In this document: one piece after another, positions 1 through 8,538 of the stretch
How the letters are laid out: every line of letters begins with the position of its first letter
Position numbering within the stretch: position 1 is the first letter of the stretch
Assembly: GCF_014200575.1 (NCBI RefSeq)
Contig: NZ_JACHBZ010000022.1
Span: forward strand, 8,428 to 72,427
Length of the DNA: 64,000 nucleotides
Source of the DNA: Mucilaginibacter saanensis
Lineage (GTDB): Bacteria > Bacteroidota > Bacteroidia > Sphingobacteriales > Sphingobacteriaceae
Direction of reading: 5' to 3'
Translations under genes and position numbers: made by a program
The notes under the pieces: generated by a model
Seen by the model: the letters and a program-made list of their open reading frames with translations, nothing else
Told to the model about the DNA's origin: nothing
The model's database searches: none

Positions 1-161
1 AATTGTATGTAAGTGCCGATAACCTGTTTTATATCAAGAAGTTTTCGGGCGCAGCGCCGGAGCCTCCCATCACTCCCGGTGGTACAACAATCAATGGCAT
101 TTACGCCGGAACTTATCCAACTCCAAAAACATTTGTATTAGGTATCCAGGCATCATTTTAA
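1..161 (+). CDS. SusC-family TonB-dependent receptor, C-terminal end (partial)
   Basis: This is the last 52 codons of a gene that begins before the window; the reading frame starts at base 3. The peptide contains SADNLFYIKKFSG and ends in VLGIQASF with a terminal aromatic residue, as expected for the last beta-strand of an outer-membrane barrel. A SusD gene starts 20 bp downstream, which is the standard SusC-SusD order, so I infer a SusC-type nutrient transporter. It would be the outer-membrane pore of the sialoglycan locus that follows. Nothing can be said about the plug or N-terminal domains because they are outside the window. Confidence 0.8.
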   Translation, partial: LYVSADNLFYIKKFSGAAPEPPITPGGTTINGIYAGTYPTPKTFVLGIQASF

Positions 162-181
162 AAATATTTAATCAATTAAGT

Positions 182-1723
182 ATGAAAAAGTATATAACTA
201 TCATATTATCAGGTCTGTGGATACTGATATTGTCAACATCATGCAGAAAGCAGCTGGATTTGTCGCCGGTAAGCAGTGTGAGTGATGCCAACTTTTGGAA
301 AACAGCCGATCAGTTTGATTCATTTGTTGCCGGGGTACACACACTTTTCCGCAACAACAATTCATCTTTTCAAACGCTGGGAGAGATGCGTGCAGATATA
401 TTTGCAACCGACCCGGGTTCCAGCTCCACCTTTACCGGAGAAGCAACCCAGGGATTTGAACGCCTTTGGACACAAAACCTGAACCTGGATAATCCCGGAG
501 TAAGCAGTTTTGGAGGTTTTTATACCAATATTAGCCAGCTTAATTTATTGATATCTAAGTTAAACAGCACTGCGGTAGTATCAGCTGCCAACAAAAATTA
601 TTACCTGGGTATAGCTTATGGTATGCGTGCCTTTTACTATTACCATTTATACCGTTCATGGGGTGGGGTAGTTATTCAAACAGAACCTACAACAGGTGCA
701 TCAATTGATATTTCAAATTTGGCCAAGGCGGCTTCAAGCGCCGATGATGTGCTGGCTTTAATAAAGGCCGATATTGATAAATCCGTTACCAGTTTTGGCG
801 CCGACTATTCTTTCAGAAATGCAAAAGGCTATTGGTCAAAATCGGCTACACTAATGCTAAAGGCCGATGTTTATCTATGGACAAGCTATCGCGGCGGCGG
901 CGCAGCTGATGCAACTATAGCCAAAGCAGCTTTAACTGATATACAAAGTAATGTTGCCGCTTTACAATTATTGCCATCGTATGCTAATATTTTCCCTACC
1001 ACAAACCGTGGTAATAATGAAATAATTTTCGCTATTCGCTATCAGCTTAATGAGGCAAGCATGAGTTTTGTTTCAGGCAGTTTTGTGCCTCAAACCTCGC
1101 TCATTATTAATTTTAGCGATTCATTAACCAACCGCCAGTTTAACGTTACCACAGATAACTGGGGAGGGCTGTTAAGGGCGCCGGTAAAAATTGCTACGTT
1201 CAGGCAATTTCAGGCTAATGATACCCGTGCATTGGCTACTATTCAACCTGCGTATACCAAAACGGGCGATAGCTATAAAATAGCCGGTTGCTTTGTTGAC
1301 AAGTTTGCAGGTGAGCAAAATGCCGGGTCAAGAACCATTGACAACGACTGGCCGGTTTACCGTTATGCCGATCTGTTACTGATGAAGGCCGAAGCCGAAG
1401 TAGCTTTGGGCCAGGACCCAACCGCAGAAATTAATCAGGTAAGGGCAAGGGCTTATGGTGCCAATTATAACGCCGGAGTTCAGGGATATCCTAACCAGGT
1501 TGTTGATGTTAACCCTAAGGAAGCCATTTTACAGGAACGCCTGCTTGAATTTATTTTTGAAGGAAAAAGATGGTATGATTTGCGCCGTATGGGCGATAGC
1601 TATGTTTATGAACATACTACGCTGTTACCTTCACAAGCATACGCATTGTATTGGCCAATTGACAGAACATCGCTCACCAATAACCGCGATCTGAAACAAA
1701 CAACAGGCTACGCATCATTTTAA
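182..1723 (+). CDS. SusD/RagB-family glycan-binding lipoprotein
   Basis: A 513-residue surface lipoprotein. The N-terminus is a lipoprotein signal with a probable lipidated Cys21 (ILSTSCRKQ). The body has the usual SusD layout: an N-terminal segment naming the family (LDLSPVSSVSDANFW), TPR-like helical stretches such as YLGIAYGMRAFYYYHLYRSWG around residue 145, and the C-terminal RagB/SusD region with the motif EAILQERLLEFIFEGKRWYD near residue 445. Family knowledge: SusD caps the SusC pore and binds the glycan. It follows the SusC end and precedes the neuraminate lyase, so the ligand is probably a sialylated glycan; that specificity is inferred from context only. Confidence 0.93.
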   Translation: MKKYITIILSGLWILILSTSCRKQLDLSPVSSVSDANFWKTADQFDSFVAGVHTLFRNNNSSFQTLGEMRADIFATDPGSSSTFTGEATQGFERLWTQNLNLDNPGVSSFGGFYTNISQLNLLISKLNSTAVVSAANKNYYLGIAYGMRAFYYYHLYRSWGGVVIQTEPTTGASIDISNLAKAASSADDVLALIKADIDKSVTSFGADYSFRNAKGYWSKSATLMLKADVYLWTSYRGGGAADATIAKAALTDIQSNVAALQLLPSYANIFPTTNRGNNEIIFAIRYQLNEASMSFVSGSFVPQTSLIINFSDSLTNRQFNVTTDNWGGLLRAPVKIATFRQFQANDTRALATIQPAYTKTGDSYKIAGCFVDKFAGEQNAGSRTIDNDWPVYRYADLLLMKAEAEVALGQDPTAEINQVRARAYGANYNAGVQGYPNQVVDVNPKEAILQERLLEFIFEGKRWYDLRRMGDSYVYEHTTLLPSQAYALYWPIDRTSLTNNRDLKQTTGYASF

Positions 1724-1733
1724 CTAAACCATC

Positions 1734-1765
1734 ACCCTTACCGGAAATTTACTCCCGGTAAGGGT
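1734..1765 (+). promoter_or_regulatory. Stem-loop between susD and nanA
   Basis: Perfect 11-bp arms ACCCTTACCGG (1734-1744) and CCGGTAAGGGT (1755-1765) enclose a 10-nt loop. It is not followed by a T-run, so it is a weak intrinsic terminator at best. Its place between the SusCD pair and the catabolic genes suggests partial termination or mRNA end protection that sets different levels for the two halves of the operon. This function is inference. Confidence 0.55.
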
Positions 1766-1824
1766 ATTTATCATCAATATAACCGGGCGCTATTTAAATG
1801 CCCGTCTATCTAAAAATACAGTAC

Positions 1825-2754
1825 ATGAAAATTGAACACTTGCAAGGACTAATAAGCGCTCCATTTGCACCATTAAATGACCAGGGTGAATTAAATGTGG
1901 ATATTATTCCAGCTTATTACTCCTTTCTTAAACAAAATGGTATAACCGGCGCATTTATAAACGGCTCAACCGGCGAAGGGGTTTCCTTAACCTTAGCTGA
2001 AAAAAAACAGGTGACCAAAGCCTGGGCCGCTGCAACTAACCACGATCCGGATTTTAAAGTAATGGCTCTTTTAGGCAGTACCTGCATTGCCGATTGTATT
2101 GATCTGGCAAAACATGCTGCGCAGGTTGGGCTGTATGGCGTATCATTAACAGCACCCTTTTATTTTAAACCGGCTAATGCCCAAATGCTGGCAAAAGTTT
2201 GTGCGGCAGTTGCCGCCAGCGTACCCGATATGCCCGTTTATTACTATCATATCCCGGTGTTAACAGGTGTAAACATCCCAATGATTGATCTGTTAAAGGC
2301 ATTGGATGGCAGCGTTCCCAACTTTGCAGGCATAAAATATACCCACGAGGATTTTATGGATTTTCAAAGCTGTTTAACTTATCAGAACGGTAAATATGAT
2401 ATGCTTTGGGGCCGTGACGAAAATATGCTTTCGGCCCTGGCATTGGGTACTAAGGGAGCAGTAGGCAGTACATTCAATTACGCTGCCCCCTTATATCATG
2501 CCCTTATTGATGCTTTTAACCGTAACGAGCTTGATAAGGCACAAGGCTTGCAGCAGCAATCTATTGATATGATTCGCTTATTGGGTAAATATGGCGGTAT
2601 CTCGGTTGGTAAGGCTTATATGAAATTGGTAGGGATAGACTTGGGAGAATTTAGGCTGCCTGTAGCTAATATGAGCAAACAACAGTTTGAAAGCTTTAAA
2701 TTAGATGTTTCTGAATTAGGTTTTGATGAGTTTAAATCAACTCACAGGCCATAA
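1825..2754 (+). CDS. nanA: N-acetylneuraminate lyase
   Basis: A class I aldolase of the DapA/NAL family, 309 residues, that splits N-acetylneuraminate into pyruvate and N-acetylmannosamine in the cytoplasm. I chose the ATG at 1825 because it gives the usual N-terminus (MKIEHLQGLISAPFAPL); an ATG at 1798 would add nine unusual residues. Visible motifs are the carboxylate-binding GSTGEG (47-52), the YHIP motif with the proton-relay Tyr141, and the Schiff-base Lys171 in GIKYTHEDF. It lies between susD and the mutarotase gene. NanA and an AGE epimerase in one operon match the Bacteroidota NanL-NanE type route, in which ManNAc is converted directly to GlcNAc instead of being phosphorylated first. 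Confidence 0.92.
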   Translation: MKIEHLQGLISAPFAPLNDQGELNVDIIPAYYSFLKQNGITGAFINGSTGEGVSLTLAEKKQVTKAWAAATNHDPDFKVMALLGSTCIADCIDLAKHAAQVGLYGVSLTAPFYFKPANAQMLAKVCAAVAASVPDMPVYYYHIPVLTGVNIPMIDLLKALDGSVPNFAGIKYTHEDFMDFQSCLTYQNGKYDMLWGRDENMLSALALGTKGAVGSTFNYAAPLYHALIDAFNRNELDKAQGLQQQSIDMIRLLGKYGGISVGKAYMKLVGIDLGEFRLPVANMSKQQFESFKLDVSELGFDEFKSTHRP

Positions 2755-2765
2755 GTCTTTAACTT

Positions 2766-3962
2766 ATGAAACCCTTTATCCTTCTACTTTTAATTATAAA
2801 CAGTTTTATGTTAATGCCTGGCAAAGCCATTGCACAAAAAGAAAAATTAAATACTATTGACTGGTCTGTTGCGGCTCAGTTACCGGCTGCCGCCGGTATG
2901 CAAAAGCAGTTAGGTTTGGCCGGTGTTTTTACTGGTGTAAGCAATAACGTTTTACTAATTGCCGGCGGCTCCAACTTTGCGGATGGGGCTATGCCCTGGC
3001 AAGGCGGCAAAAAGTTGCATTTTGACGATATTTATTTATTAGCTAAAAATGCAGCAGGTGCTTTTAACTGGCTTAAACCCGCAAAGGCAATTCACCTGAA
3101 ACAGAAAACAGCTTATGGAGCAAGCACCACCGTAAATAACGGTGTGGTATGTGCCGGAGGCGAAACCGAAGATGCGTCAAGTAGCAAGCATGCCTTTATT
3201 ATGCGCTGGGATGCTATAAGGCAAGAGGTGGTGTTTGCCGATCTGCCGCCAGTACCCGTTTCGCTGGCTAATGCGTGTATGACTAGTATTGGCGAGGTGA
3301 TTTACTTAATAGGCGGAGAAAGTGAAGGCAAACCTACGGCACAATGCTTTACGCTTAACCTTGCTGCTAAAGGGGCACAATGGCAAGCATTGCCGCCATT
3401 GCCATTAGCCATGTCACATTCAGTTGCGGTAACGCAGTCAAATGGTAAGCATCCCTGCGTGTATGTGATAGGTGGGCGCAGCAGTACGGCATCAGGTATC
3501 AGTACGTTGCATAATAGTACCTTTTGCTATGATCCTGAGTATAAAAAGTGGATGAGGCTTAAAAATGTTGGCGACGGGTTACAAATAACCAACATTTCGG
3601 CAGCCACCGGGGTAGCCAGTGGTGCCACAGACATAGTGCTGATAGGAGGCGACAAAGGAGATATTTTTCACCGGATAGAAACCTATAACTCGCTTATTGC
3701 ACATGCCCCAGATAAAGAGGAAAAAAAGTGCCTTCAACAAGAAAAAATAGAGCTGTTAAATCATCATCCCGGATTTAGCAAAGATGTTTATGTATACAAT
3801 ACCGTGGCTAACTCCTGGAGAAAACTGGGCGCACTGCCCTTTTATGGACAGGTAACCACTACCGCTGTAAAATGGGGGAATGAAATTTTTATTCCGGGAG
3901 GAGAAATAAAACCTGGCACGCGTACACTTGCTGTTACCAGGGGTAAATTCAACGCTAAATGA
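2766..3962 (+). CDS. Kelch-repeat mutarotase, NanM-like (cyclically permuted type)
   Basis: A 398-residue exported protein with a signal peptide (about residues 1-23, ending MPGKAIAQ). Kelch beta-propeller blades are seen as repeated IAGGSN, VCAGGETED, YLIGGESEG, YVIGGRS, VLIGGDKG and FIPGGE motifs. Family knowledge: such proteins speed up the alpha/beta anomer exchange of N-acetylneuraminate in the periplasm. The order of blades fits the cyclically permuted mutarotase group common in Bacteroidota sialic acid loci. It starts 11 bp after nanA and overlaps the transporter gene by 4 bp (ATGA), so the two are probably translationally coupled. Substrate is inferred from the neighbours. Confidence 0.82.
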   Translation: MKPFILLLLIINSFMLMPGKAIAQKEKLNTIDWSVAAQLPAAAGMQKQLGLAGVFTGVSNNVLLIAGGSNFADGAMPWQGGKKLHFDDIYLLAKNAAGAFNWLKPAKAIHLKQKTAYGASTTVNNGVVCAGGETEDASSSKHAFIMRWDAIRQEVVFADLPPVPVSLANACMTSIGEVIYLIGGESEGKPTAQCFTLNLAAKGAQWQALPPLPLAMSHSVAVTQSNGKHPCVYVIGGRSSTASGISTLHNSTFCYDPEYKKWMRLKNVGDGLQITNISAATGVASGATDIVLIGGDKGDIFHRIETYNSLIAHAPDKEEKKCLQQEKIELLNHHPGFSKDVYVYNTVANSWRKLGALPFYGQVTTTAVKWGNEIFIPGGEIKPGTRTLAVTRGKFNAK

Positions 3963-5200
3963 AATATTCAAAAAGTTATCCCTGGGTTTTAGTTGGCTTG
4001 CTATGGGTAGTTGCCTTATTAAACTACATGGACAGGCAAATGCTTTCGGTAATGAAACCTGCCATGCAATTGAATATAGCCGAGCTGCGTTCGGCCACCA
4101 ATTTCGGTTATTTAATGGCCATATTTTTATGGATCTATGGTTTAATGAGTCCTGTATCGGGCATTATTGCCGATAGATTTAATCGCAAATGGCTTATTGT
4201 TTATAGCTTGTTTGTTTGGTCGGGGGTAACGTTTGCTATGGGATATGCCACAACCTTTAATCAAATTTATTGGTTAAGGGCTATCATGGGGATCAGCGAA
4301 GCGCTATATATTCCGGCAGGGCTATCATTAATAGCTGATTTTCATACTGCTAAAACCAGGTCGTTGGCTATAGGCGTACACATGACCGGGCTTTACGTAG
4401 GGCAGGCTTTAGGTGGTTTTGGTGCAACAGCCGCCGCGGCATTTTCGTGGCAAACTACCTTTCAATCATTTGGAGTGGTGGGTATGGCGTACTCGTTGGT
4501 ATTAATCTTCTTTTTAAAAGAGAAAGAAAAATCTGCAGATACGGTAATTACCACTGCACACCCTTTACCGGCAAAAGCTACGCTGTTTAAAGGTATTGCG
4601 GCCTTGTTAAGCAACAAGGCGTTCTGGGTAATTCTTTTTTACTTTGCAGTATCAAGTTTACCAGGTTGGGCTACAAAAAACTGGTTGCCCACGCTTTTTG
4701 CTCAAAATTTAAATATCCCCATGGCACAGGCCGGGCCGCTATCTACAGTAACTATTGCAGCTTCATCTTTTTTGGGTGTCATATTCGGGGGGATATTATC
4801 TGACAAATGGGTTCAAAAAAACAAACGCGGTAGGGTGTTTACCAGTGCCATAGGGCTGGCTTTAACTATACCCTCGTTACTACTGCTTGGATTTGGGCAC
4901 TCCCTTTTTAACGTTGTTGGGGCCGGGGTTTGTTTTGGGCTGGGTTTCGGGCTATTTGACGCCAATAATATGCCCATACTTTGCCAGTTTGTTTCGGCAA
5001 AATATAGGGCAACCGCTTATGGTATTATGAATATGACCGGAGTGTTTTTTGGTGCTTTTATCACCGATATGTTGGGCAAATCATCTGATGCAGGGCACTT
5101 GGGTGCCGATTTTGCCATGCTTGCCGGCGTTGTGCTGATAGCCTTAATAATGCAGCTGTATTTCCTGAAACCAATTAGTGATGAATATGTGGAAGCATAG
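3959..5200 (+). CDS. Major facilitator superfamily transporter, probable sialic acid importer (NanT-like)
   Basis: A 413-residue inner-membrane protein with about 12 hydrophobic segments. The first contains NYMDRQMLSV, typical of the ACS/hexuronate branch of the MFS, and the loop after helix 2 has the MFS signature GIIADRFNRKW. Its start overlaps the kelch mutarotase stop by 4 bp. Sitting among lyase, mutarotase and epimerase genes, it is best read as the inner-membrane importer of free N-acetylneuraminate, as NanT is in Bacteroides. No sequence motif proves the substrate. Confidence 0.82.
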   Translation: MKYSKSYPWVLVGLLWVVALLNYMDRQMLSVMKPAMQLNIAELRSATNFGYLMAIFLWIYGLMSPVSGIIADRFNRKWLIVYSLFVWSGVTFAMGYATTFNQIYWLRAIMGISEALYIPAGLSLIADFHTAKTRSLAIGVHMTGLYVGQALGGFGATAAAAFSWQTTFQSFGVVGMAYSLVLIFFLKEKEKSADTVITTAHPLPAKATLFKGIAALLSNKAFWVILFYFAVSSLPGWATKNWLPTLFAQNLNIPMAQAGPLSTVTIAASSFLGVIFGGILSDKWVQKNKRGRVFTSAIGLALTIPSLLLLGFGHSLFNVVGAGVCFGLGFGLFDANNMPILCQFVSAKYRATAYGIMNMTGVFFGAFITDMLGKSSDAGHLGADFAMLAGVVLIALIMQLYFLKPISDEYVEA

Positions 5201-5230
5201 CATTGATACTCCAAAAAAAAGAGAAAGGTT

Positions 5231-7342
5231 ATGAGATCAAAGAACGGGTACCTTTGGGTATCAACACTAATTATATTTTTGTTTCTAAATGGTCCTGATT
5301 TTGCCCAAAGCCAGGGCATAAAGGTAGCTTGTGTTGGTAATTCGGTAACGTATGGTTATGGTTTGACCAATCCGGCGCAGGATAGTTATCCCGCCCAATT
5401 GCAGGTGTTATTGGGCGATAAGTACCGGGTAGAAAACTTTGGGCACAGTGGTGCTACCTTATTAAAAGAGGGGCATAATCCGTATTACAAAACACAGGAG
5501 TTTGTACGTGTACTTGCGTATAAGCCGGATATTGCTATTATTCATTTAGGGTTGAACGATACCGACCCCAGGGATTGGCCAGATCATCGCCAGGATTTTG
5601 AGGCCGATTATACCTGGCTTATCGAAAGTGTCAGAAAATCAAATCCAAATGTCAAGATTTTTATATGCAGGCTTACCCCAATTTTTAGTGGGCATCCCCG
5701 GTTTAAATCAGGAACAAGGGATTGGTACTGGCAAATTCAAGGTCTTATCCCCACCATCGCCAAAGCAAATAAAACCGGCTTAATTGATCTGCATGAACCC
5801 CTTTATAACCGGCCCGATCTGTTTGCTGATAATCTGCATCCCGATAAAGAAGGGGCTTCTATCTTGGCTCAAACAGTTTACCAGCGTATCACGGGTGATT
5901 TCGGTGGGTTAAAACTGCCTGATGTGTTTACCGATAATATGGTGCTGCAACGTGACAGGGCTGTCCTGGTTTATGGCAGAGCAAACGCCGGTGACGTAGT
6001 TAAAGTGCAATTTAAGAGTGAATCAATTCAATCAAAAACCGATCGGTGCGGGCGATGGAACGTTGTTTTTGCTGCAAGCAAAGCTGGCGGTCCTTTTCAA
6101 ATAAAGGTAACCACTAAGGATTCAGCTATTGTTATTAAAAATGTTTTAATAGGTGATGTATGGCTATGCGCCGGGCAATCCAACATGTATTTTCCGCTGA
6201 ACAGATCGGCCGGAGGTAGCAAAGCAATAGTATCGGCAGCTGAGAATAAAAACCTGCACTTATATAAACTGAATTTACAGGCCGAAACAGATCCTGTTGT
6301 ATGGGACTCAGTTTCGCTGGCTAAGGCTAACCGCTTAACTTTTTTTTCAGGTTCCTGGAAACAAAGCAATGCACAATCAGCTGCTGATTTTTCTGCAGTT
6401 GCTTATTATTTCGGCAGGCAAATTACAAAGGACGAGGGTGTTCCAATTGGCTTAATTGAAGTTGCTGTGGGCGGCTCGCCCACCGAGTCATGGATTGACA
6501 GGTATACCATGGAGCACGATGATAAACTGGTAGATATGCTCGCCAACTGGCAAAAGTCGGATTTTGAGATGCAGTTTTGCAGAGATAGGGCAGCTATTAA
6601 TTTAAAGAATGCCACCCACGTTAAACAGCGCCATACTTATGAGCCATGTTACAATTATGAAGCGGCTGTTGAGCCCTTAACCCACTTCCCGGTAAAAGGC
6701 GTTGTATGGTACCAGGGCGAAAGCAATACGCATAATGTGGAATTGTATGAACACCTTTTTAAAACGTTGGTTAGCAGCTGGCGGCAAAAATGGGGATATG
6801 AGCTGCCTTTTTATTATGTGCAATTGTCAAGTATTGATCGCCCGCCATGGCCTGCTTTCAGGGATGCACAGCGCAAACTGCAAAAGCAAATCCCCAATAC
6901 GGCAATGGCTGTAAGTTTTGACCTTGGCGATTCATTGAACGTGCACCCTACCCGGAAAAAGGAAATCGGCAACAGGCTTGCCTTGTTGGCAGAGCGCTAT
7001 ACCTATAAAAAACAGATTAAAGCTGATGGCCCTGCCCCAACTGTAGCTAAACAGGAGGGTAATCAGATTGTTATTCGCTTTTCATTTGCTGTACAGCTAA
7101 AAACTAAGGATCATGAGCCTTTGATCGGGTTTGAGCTGATTAATGATAAAGGACAGCATTTGGTTTGCACTGGTAAGCTTAAAAAAAACCAGGTATTGCT
7201 TACGGCGCCTCAGGGCGAAAAAATAAAGGCAATTTATTACGCCACGCAACCTTTTACAAGGGCCAATTTAATTAATGAGGCCGGTTTGCCGGCCTCAACC
7301 TTTACTATGCAACTTCATGAAAAGGAAAGTTTATTTTATTAA
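5231..7342 (+). CDS. Two-domain SGNH esterase / sialate O-acetylesterase
   Basis: A 703-residue exported enzyme (signal peptide about 1-27). The N-terminal SGNH/GDSL domain (about 30-220) shows block I GNSVT with nucleophile Ser38, block III HLGLNDT near 107 and the catalytic pair in DNLHPD near 201. A second, complete SASA-type domain (about 225-660) shows GQSNM with nucleophile Ser317 and VWYQGESN near 491. Family knowledge: SASA enzymes remove O-acetyl groups from sialic acid, which otherwise slow sialidase and lyase; Tannerella NanS has a related double layout. Both active sites look intact. It lies between the importer and epimerase genes in the sialic acid operon. Confidence 0.85.
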   Translation: MRSKNGYLWVSTLIIFLFLNGPDFAQSQGIKVACVGNSVTYGYGLTNPAQDSYPAQLQVLLGDKYRVENFGHSGATLLKEGHNPYYKTQEFVRVLAYKPDIAIIHLGLNDTDPRDWPDHRQDFEADYTWLIESVRKSNPNVKIFICRLTPIFSGHPRFKSGTRDWYWQIQGLIPTIAKANKTGLIDLHEPLYNRPDLFADNLHPDKEGASILAQTVYQRITGDFGGLKLPDVFTDNMVLQRDRAVLVYGRANAGDVVKVQFKSESIQSKTDRCGRWNVVFAASKAGGPFQIKVTTKDSAIVIKNVLIGDVWLCAGQSNMYFPLNRSAGGSKAIVSAAENKNLHLYKLNLQAETDPVVWDSVSLAKANRLTFFSGSWKQSNAQSAADFSAVAYYFGRQITKDEGVPIGLIEVAVGGSPTESWIDRYTMEHDDKLVDMLANWQKSDFEMQFCRDRAAINLKNATHVKQRHTYEPCYNYEAAVEPLTHFPVKGVVWYQGESNTHNVELYEHLFKTLVSSWRQKWGYELPFYYVQLSSIDRPPWPAFRDAQRKLQKQIPNTAMAVSFDLGDSLNVHPTRKKEIGNRLALLAERYTYKKQIKADGPAPTVAKQEGNQIVIRFSFAVQLKTKDHEPLIGFELINDKGQHLVCTGKLKKNQVLLTAPQGEKIKAIYYATQPFTRANLINEAGLPASTFTMQLHEKESLFY

Positions 7343-7353
7343 AACATGTACAA

Positions 7354-8538
7354 ATGAGTTACGCTGATACTGATTTACTGAAATTAAAGGAGTTTTATAC
7401 TCATCAGTTACTAAATGACACGGTGCCTTTTTGGTTCCCGCGGTCAATTGACCAAGAATATGGCGGCTACCTGCTCATGCGCGACCAGGATGGTAGCTTG
7501 CTTGATGATGATAAGGCGGTTTGGATACAAGGTCGCGCGGCCTGGCTGCTATCAACCTTATATAATACGGTTGAACCTAAGCAGGAATGGTTGGATGGCG
7601 CCCGTTCGGGCATCGACTTTTTAAATAAACATTGCTTTGATACAGATGGGCAGATGTTTTTTCATGTAACACGTAATGGCAGCCCGATCCGTAAACGCAG
7701 GTATTATTTTTCTGAAACCTTTGCTGTAATTGCCATGGCAGCCTATGCCAAAGCATCGGGCGATGAAACGGTTGCTGAAAAAGCCAGGTACTTGTTTGGG
7801 AAATGTATTGAGTATGCTACTACACCGGGTTTATTGCCTCCCAAATTTACATCAACGCGTCCGGCTAAAGGTATTGGTGTACCGATGATCATGATTAATA
7901 CGGCGCAGCAATTAAGGGAAACCATTGGGGACGACCGTTGTGACGAATATATAGCCGGATGGATCAAAGAAATTGAAACCGACTTTGTAAAGCACGACAT
8001 TAAATGTGTGATGGAACAGGTTGCACCCGACGGCAGCATTATTGACCATATAGATGGCCGTACCTTAAACCCGGGGCATGCCATTGAAGGCGCCTGGTTT
8101 ATTTTACACGAAGCAAAATATCGTAATCATGATCCGCATTTGATTAAGTTAGGATGTACCATGCTTGATTATATGTGGGAGCGTGGCTGGGATAAAGAAC
8201 ATGGCGGCATTTTATATTACCGGGATGTTTATGACAAGCCGGTACAGGAGTACTGGCAGGATATGAAATTCTGGTGGCCGCATAATGAAGTGATTATTGC
8301 CACGCTGTTGGCTTACACCCTCACCGGTAATGAAAAATATGCAAACTGGCACAAAATGGTGCATCATTACGCCTACTCCAAATTTCACGACCCTAAAAAT
8401 GGTGAGTGGTTTGGTTACCTGCACCGCGATGGCAGCATAGCGCAAACTGCCAAAGGAAATTTATTTAAGGGGCCATTCCACCTACCGCGGCAGGAATGGT
8501 ATTGTATGCAATTATTGAAAGAAATAAAATGGTTATGA
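7354..8538 (+). CDS. nanE: AGE-family N-acylglucosamine 2-epimerase (ManNAc to GlcNAc)
   Basis: A cytoplasmic (alpha/alpha)6-barrel enzyme of 394 residues, the usual length for the renin-binding-protein/AGE family. The two histidines used for proton exchange are visible in NPGHAIEGAWF (near residue 241) and WWPHNEVI (near 309). No signal peptide. It would convert the ManNAc made by NanA into GlcNAc. This is the AGE type, unrelated to the enterobacterial NanE that acts on ManNAc-6-phosphate; the symbol follows Bacteroides usage. A GlcNAc kinase, the next step, is not in the window. The stop overlaps the sialidase start by 4 bp. Confidence 0.87.
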   Translation: MSYADTDLLKLKEFYTHQLLNDTVPFWFPRSIDQEYGGYLLMRDQDGSLLDDDKAVWIQGRAAWLLSTLYNTVEPKQEWLDGARSGIDFLNKHCFDTDGQMFFHVTRNGSPIRKRRYYFSETFAVIAMAAYAKASGDETVAEKARYLFGKCIEYATTPGLLPPKFTSTRPAKGIGVPMIMINTAQQLRETIGDDRCDEYIAGWIKEIETDFVKHDIKCVMEQVAPDGSIIDHIDGRTLNPGHAIEGAWFILHEAKYRNHDPHLIKLGCTMLDYMWERGWDKEHGGILYYRDVYDKPVQEYWQDMKFWWPHNEVIIATLLAYTLTGNEKYANWHKMVHHYAYSKFHDPKNGEWFGYLHRDGSIAQTAKGNLFKGPFHLPRQEWYCMQLLKEIKWL

